From the NCBI GenBank assembly GCA_026996985.1, contig JALWJR010000005.1, forward strand, positions 1-7,592: a DNA stretch of 7,592 bases, in the 5' to 3' direction. Positions 5,291 to 7,592 of the stretch are shown piece after piece. Position 1 is the stretch's first letter, and each line of letters starts with the position of its first letter. The position numbers and the translations under genes are program-made. The notes beneath the pieces are model-generated. The model made no database searches. It was not told the origin of the DNA and saw only the letters and a program-made list of their open reading frames with translations. The DNA comes from Candidatus Kaiserbacteria bacterium (GTDB lineage Bacteria > Patescibacteriota > Minisyncoccia > Phycocordibacterales > UBA2100).

Positions 5291-6940
5291 ATGGCAAAAT
5301 CTAAAAAGTTTATTTTTGTTATAGGTGGTGTTATGTCGGGGGTGGGAAAAGGAATTACCACCGCCTCAATCGGAACAATTCTTCAAGCTAGAGGATATAA
5401 AGTGAATTTAATGAAAGTTGACCCGTATCTTAACGTTGATGCCGGTACTATGAATCCGACTGAGCACGGTGAGACTTTTGTTTTAAACTCCGGACTTGAG
5501 ACTGATCAAGACATGGGAAATTATGAAAGATTTTTAAATAAAGATTTGCCACCCGAGAATTATCTTACAAGCGGTATGGTTTACAAAACCGTCATAGACA
5601 GAGAGCGTAATTTGGAATATGACGGAGCGTGTGTAGAGGCGATACCTCATGTGCGAGACGAGATTATTTCTCGTTTTGAGAAAGCGGCGAATCAAAATGG
5701 AAGCGAGATAAGTGTTATAGAAATAGGTGGAACCGTGGGAGATTTTCAAAATGCAATGTTTATGGAAGCCGCCAGGGTCATGCACGCACGCTCTCCCAAA
5801 GATGTTGTTTTTATCATGGTTTCTTATCTGCCCATTCCTTCAAAGGTTGGAGAGATGAAAACAAAACCGACACAAAATGCCATAAGACAGCTAAACTCCT
5901 ATGGAATACAACCCCATTTTGTAATAGGGAGAAGTGAAGAGCCCATAGATAAAAGAAGAAAAGAGAAAATCGCAATGCAATGTAACATACACCCGGAGAA
6001 TGTTATATCCGCTCCGGATGTGGAAAGTATTTACGATGTTCCTTTGAATTTTGAAAAAGACAATTTGTCGGAAATGTTGCTTAAAGAGCTATCTCTTAGG
6101 CCGAAAACAAAAAAAGCAAATCTTACGAAATGGAAGTCGTTTGTAGGCAAGATTAAAAAAGCAAACAAACCGGTTAAGATAGCGATTGTCGGAAAATATT
6201 TTGATACGGGAGATTTTGTACTCTCAGATGCGTACATTTCAGTTATTGAAGCTATAAAATTTTCAGCGTACGAGCTGGGGCTAAATCCCGAGCTTCATTG
6301 GCTAAATTCAAAAGATTTTGAAACGAACAAAATAAAAGTAAGTACTCTATCTGACTATGACGGTGTTATAGTTCCGGGCGGTTTTGGAAAAACCGGAATT
6401 GAGGGAAAGATAAAGGTTATAAAATATGCACGAGAAAACAAAATTCCTTATCTTGGGCTTTGCTACGGAATGCAGCTTATGGTTATCGAATACGCGCGCA
6501 ATGTTGCAAAGCTTAAAAACGCAACAAGCAGAGAGCTTAACCCGAAGGCCGAGCACTTGGTAATTGACATTATGCCCGAGCAAGTGGAAAAAATAAAAAA
6601 TAAAGATTACGGAGGTACGATGCGGCTGGGCGCATATCCGGCTTATTTAAAGAGGGGAACTATCGCTCGCAGAGCTTATAAAAAAGAGCTGGTAAATGAA
6701 AGGCACAGGCACCGTTACGAAGTAAATCCAGAGTATGTAAAAACACTGGAGAAGGCAGGTTTGATATTCTCAGGAGTATCTCCTGACAAAAAACTTATGG
6801 AAATAGCCGAGCTCCCAACTAAAAAACACCCCTTTATGTTGGGGGTTCAATTCCATCCTGAGCTTCAAGCGCGACCTTTGAGTCCGCACCCGATATTTAC
6901 CGAATTCTTAAAAGCGATAAAGAGAGGGGGCACACACTGA
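5291..6940 (+). CDS. pyrG: CTP synthase (glutamine-hydrolysing)
   Basis: Cytosolic enzyme that makes CTP from UTP, ATP and glutamine, the last step of de novo pyrimidine nucleotide synthesis. The N-terminal synthase domain (about 1-270) has the P-loop GGVMSGVGKG with K20, then KVDPYLNVDAGTMNP, HGETFVLNSGLETDQDMG and the KTKPTQ substrate loop. The glutaminase domain (about 295-545) has the oxyanion stretch PGGFG at 362-366, nucleophile C391 in GLCYGMQ, and FHPE at 521-524 with H522 and E524 completing the triad. GGTMRLGAYPAYL and ERHRHRYEVNP confirm CTP synthase over other amidotransferases. Length (549) is normal. Two residues are unusual: T368 replaces the usual Arg of the GGFGxRG lid, and Tyr follows the catalytic Cys where Leu is usual. 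It is the only gene here that ends in TGA. Confidence 0.97.
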   Translation: MAKSKKFIFVIGGVMSGVGKGITTASIGTILQARGYKVNLMKVDPYLNVDAGTMNPTEHGETFVLNSGLETDQDMGNYERFLNKDLPPENYLTSGMVYKTVIDRERNLEYDGACVEAIPHVRDEIISRFEKAANQNGSEISVIEIGGTVGDFQNAMFMEAARVMHARSPKDVVFIMVSYLPIPSKVGEMKTKPTQNAIRQLNSYGIQPHFVIGRSEEPIDKRRKEKIAMQCNIHPENVISAPDVESIYDVPLNFEKDNLSEMLLKELSLRPKTKKANLTKWKSFVGKIKKANKPVKIAIVGKYFDTGDFVLSDAYISVIEAIKFSAYELGLNPELHWLNSKDFETNKIKVSTLSDYDGVIVPGGFGKTGIEGKIKVIKYARENKIPYLGLCYGMQLMVIEYARNVAKLKNATSRELNPKAEHLVIDIMPEQVEKIKNKDYGGTMRLGAYPAYLKRGTIARRAYKKELVNERHRHRYEVNPEYVKTLEKAGLIFSGVSPDKKLMEIAELPTKKHPFMLGVQFHPELQARPLSPHPIFTEFLKAIKRGGTH

Positions 6941-7053
6941 TTAACGACTGTTAAGTAAGAAATAATGAATGATAAATAATAGCTTAACACGGCTTTAGTA
7001 TTTATACTGTTTTTATAAAGTAAGGATACCAAAGCGAGTAAGCCCACAAACTA
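6941..7053. other. Intergenic stretch without a strong terminator
   Basis: Between pyrG and the next promoter I see no gene. There are two weak hairpins: TTAAC/GTTAA around GACT just after the pyrG stop, and AGTAT/ATACT around TT at about 6998-7009, the latter followed by GTTTTTAT. Either could be a poor pyrG terminator. Confidence 0.3.
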
Positions 7054-7083
7054 TTGACATATATAATATGTATAGTGTATAAC
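7054..7083 (+). promoter_or_regulatory. Consensus-like promoter of the last gene
   Basis: TTGACA at 7054-7059 is a perfect -35. TATAAC at 7078-7083 is a good -10 with an 18-nt spacer. Transcription should start near 7090, giving a leader of about 28 nt that contains the ribosome binding site. It is the only consensus -35 in the window. Confidence 0.7.
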
Positions 7084-7086
7084 ACT
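7057..7086. promoter_or_regulatory. Two operator-like dyads inside the promoter
   Basis: ACATAT, ATA, ATATGT (7057-7071) is a perfect dyad filling the spacer next to the -35. AGTGT, ATA, ACACT (7074-7086) is a second perfect dyad covering the -10. Each has a 3-nt ATA centre and the centres are 19 nt apart, close to two helical turns. This suggests binding of a repressor to one face, though AT-rich promoters produce such dyads by chance. Confidence 0.4.
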
Positions 7087-7104
7087 TGCAGTCTGGCAAC
7101 CTTG

Positions 7105-7110
7105 AAGGAG
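7105..7110 (+). promoter_or_regulatory. Shine-Dalgarno site of the last gene
   Basis: AAGGAG lies 7 nt before the ATG at 7118, which fixes that start over the in-frame ATG at 7142. It is the only strong ribosome binding site in front of any gene in the window. Confidence 0.85.
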
Positions 7111-7117
7111 TAACGAG

Positions 7118-7471
7118 ATGATCATATATGCTTTCACATATATGCTTGTTTACATGATCAGTTTAATAATTTTGGGGATAATAATAACAGGTGAGCCCAT
7201 GATAATAAGAGTTGCAGGGGTTCTTGTAACAATTTCCTTGGGATCTGTGATTGCAAGTTTGTTAATGAGAGATGCTCGGTATATACCAAACGAAAAATTT
7301 ATGAAAGCGCAAGCAATTTTACTTGTAGTAGGGATGGTGATATTTACTATCATGCCCGAGTCTTCTGATAATATCACCCTTGTTTTATTAGGATCAAGTG
7401 TAATTGTTGCAATCATAACCACTATAAGCGTGATGATTGCAGGATGGTTAAGACGTCAACACATTATATAA
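7118..7471 (+). CDS. Small four-helix membrane protein, function unknown
   Basis: I do not recognise this 117-residue protein. It is very hydrophobic, with four probable membrane helices near residues 3-24, 28-49, 63-80 and 86-110. They are separated by a short GEP turn, a polar loop RDARYIPNEKFMK, and a PESSDN turn. The C-terminus, WLRRQHII, is basic and probably cytoplasmic; the loop at 50-62 also carries positive charge and would then be on the same side. There is no cleavable signal peptide, no enzymatic motif and no cysteine. The gene is real on good grounds: a consensus promoter, AAGGAG at the right distance, and an intrinsic terminator 13 nt after the stop. It is thus a single-gene transcription unit, possibly under a local repressor. 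A holin-like, regulatory or stress membrane protein would fit, but nothing favours one of these. Confidence 0.8.
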   Translation: MIIYAFTYMLVYMISLIILGIIITGEPMIIRVAGVLVTISLGSVIASLLMRDARYIPNEKFMKAQAILLVVGMVIFTIMPESSDNITLVLLGSSVIVAIITTISVMIAGWLRRQHII

Positions 7472-7484
7472 TTGATTTTATTGT

Positions 7485-7526
7485 ACGGGAAATCGGCTGA
7501 AGAAGACGATTTCCCGTTTGTGTTTT
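7485..7526 (+). terminator. Intrinsic terminator of the membrane protein gene
   Basis: ACGGGAAATCG (7485-7495) pairs perfectly over 11 bp with CGATTTCCCGT (7507-7517) around an 11-nt purine-rich loop, followed by a T-rich tail, TTGTGTTTT. It lies 13 nt after the TAA. Confidence 0.88.
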
Positions 7527-7528
7527 AG

Positions 7529-7591
7529 TACCTATTAGAATTAATGATTTTTCCCAAGTTTTTTAAATTGCGTTTATTTTAAAAATAGGTA
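7529..7591. repeat. Short inverted repeat at the right edge
   Basis: TACCTATT (7529-7536) is the exact inverse of AATAGGTA (7584-7591), 47 nt apart, in AT-rich sequence with no gene. It may be chance or the left part of something beyond the window. Confidence 0.25.
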
Positions 7592-7592
7592 T

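Noticed and set aside
1..7592. CRISPR array, tRNA, rRNA, transposase or phage genes
   Set aside because: No regularly spaced repeats, cloverleaf, rRNA-like stretch or integrase/transposase motif was seen on either strand.

Overview
The window looks like ordinary chromosome from a small-genome, AT-rich bacterium, most likely of the Candidate Phyla Radiation (Patescibacteria; Microgenomates or Parcubacteria type). The pointers are a CofE-like F420 ligase-domain protein of the kind met in these genomes, a strikingly short RF2, and almost no Shine-Dalgarno sequences. The lineage call is an inference from gene content. UGA is a normal stop here: an RF2 is encoded and pyrG ends in TGA, so this is not a UGA-recoding (code 25) lineage.

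All genes are on the + strand. In order: the 3' part of a CofE-like F420-0:glutamate ligase-domain gene (2-679, open at the left edge); prfB (729-1580); an ABC exporter half-transporter (1608-3362); ftsE (3478-4158); ftsX (4340-5269); pyrG, CTP synthase (5291-6940); and an unrecognised four-helix membrane protein (7118-7471) followed by a strong intrinsic terminator (7485-7526). The final 66 bases hold no gene, only a short inverted repeat. FtsE and FtsX form the division-associated ABC complex that controls peptidoglycan hydrolases outside the cell; no such hydrolase is encoded here.

The most unusual structure is non-coding. Two palindromic elements, 3360-3423 (64 nt) and 4158-4320 (163 nt), bracket ftsE. 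Each begins at the stop codon of the gene before it. They share about 27-nt arms, one conserved bulged G, and three compensatory base-pair differences, so the hairpin itself appears to be conserved. They resemble a small non-autonomous repeat family of the Correia/NEMIS kind. The longer copy splits the normally overlapping ftsE-ftsX pair, and its right end runs directly into the apparent ftsX promoter.

A second theme is gene starts. The exporter, ftsE and ftsX each have an extended -10 (TGTTATAAT or TGTTATACT) 6 to 11 nt before the ATG, implying leaderless or nearly leaderless mRNAs. The last gene is the exception: it has a consensus -35, a -10, two operator-like dyads, a good Shine-Dalgarno and its own terminator, so it stands as a separately controlled unit. 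Protein-level oddities are the shortened domain 1 of RF2 and two substitutions in the CTP synthase glutaminase domain.
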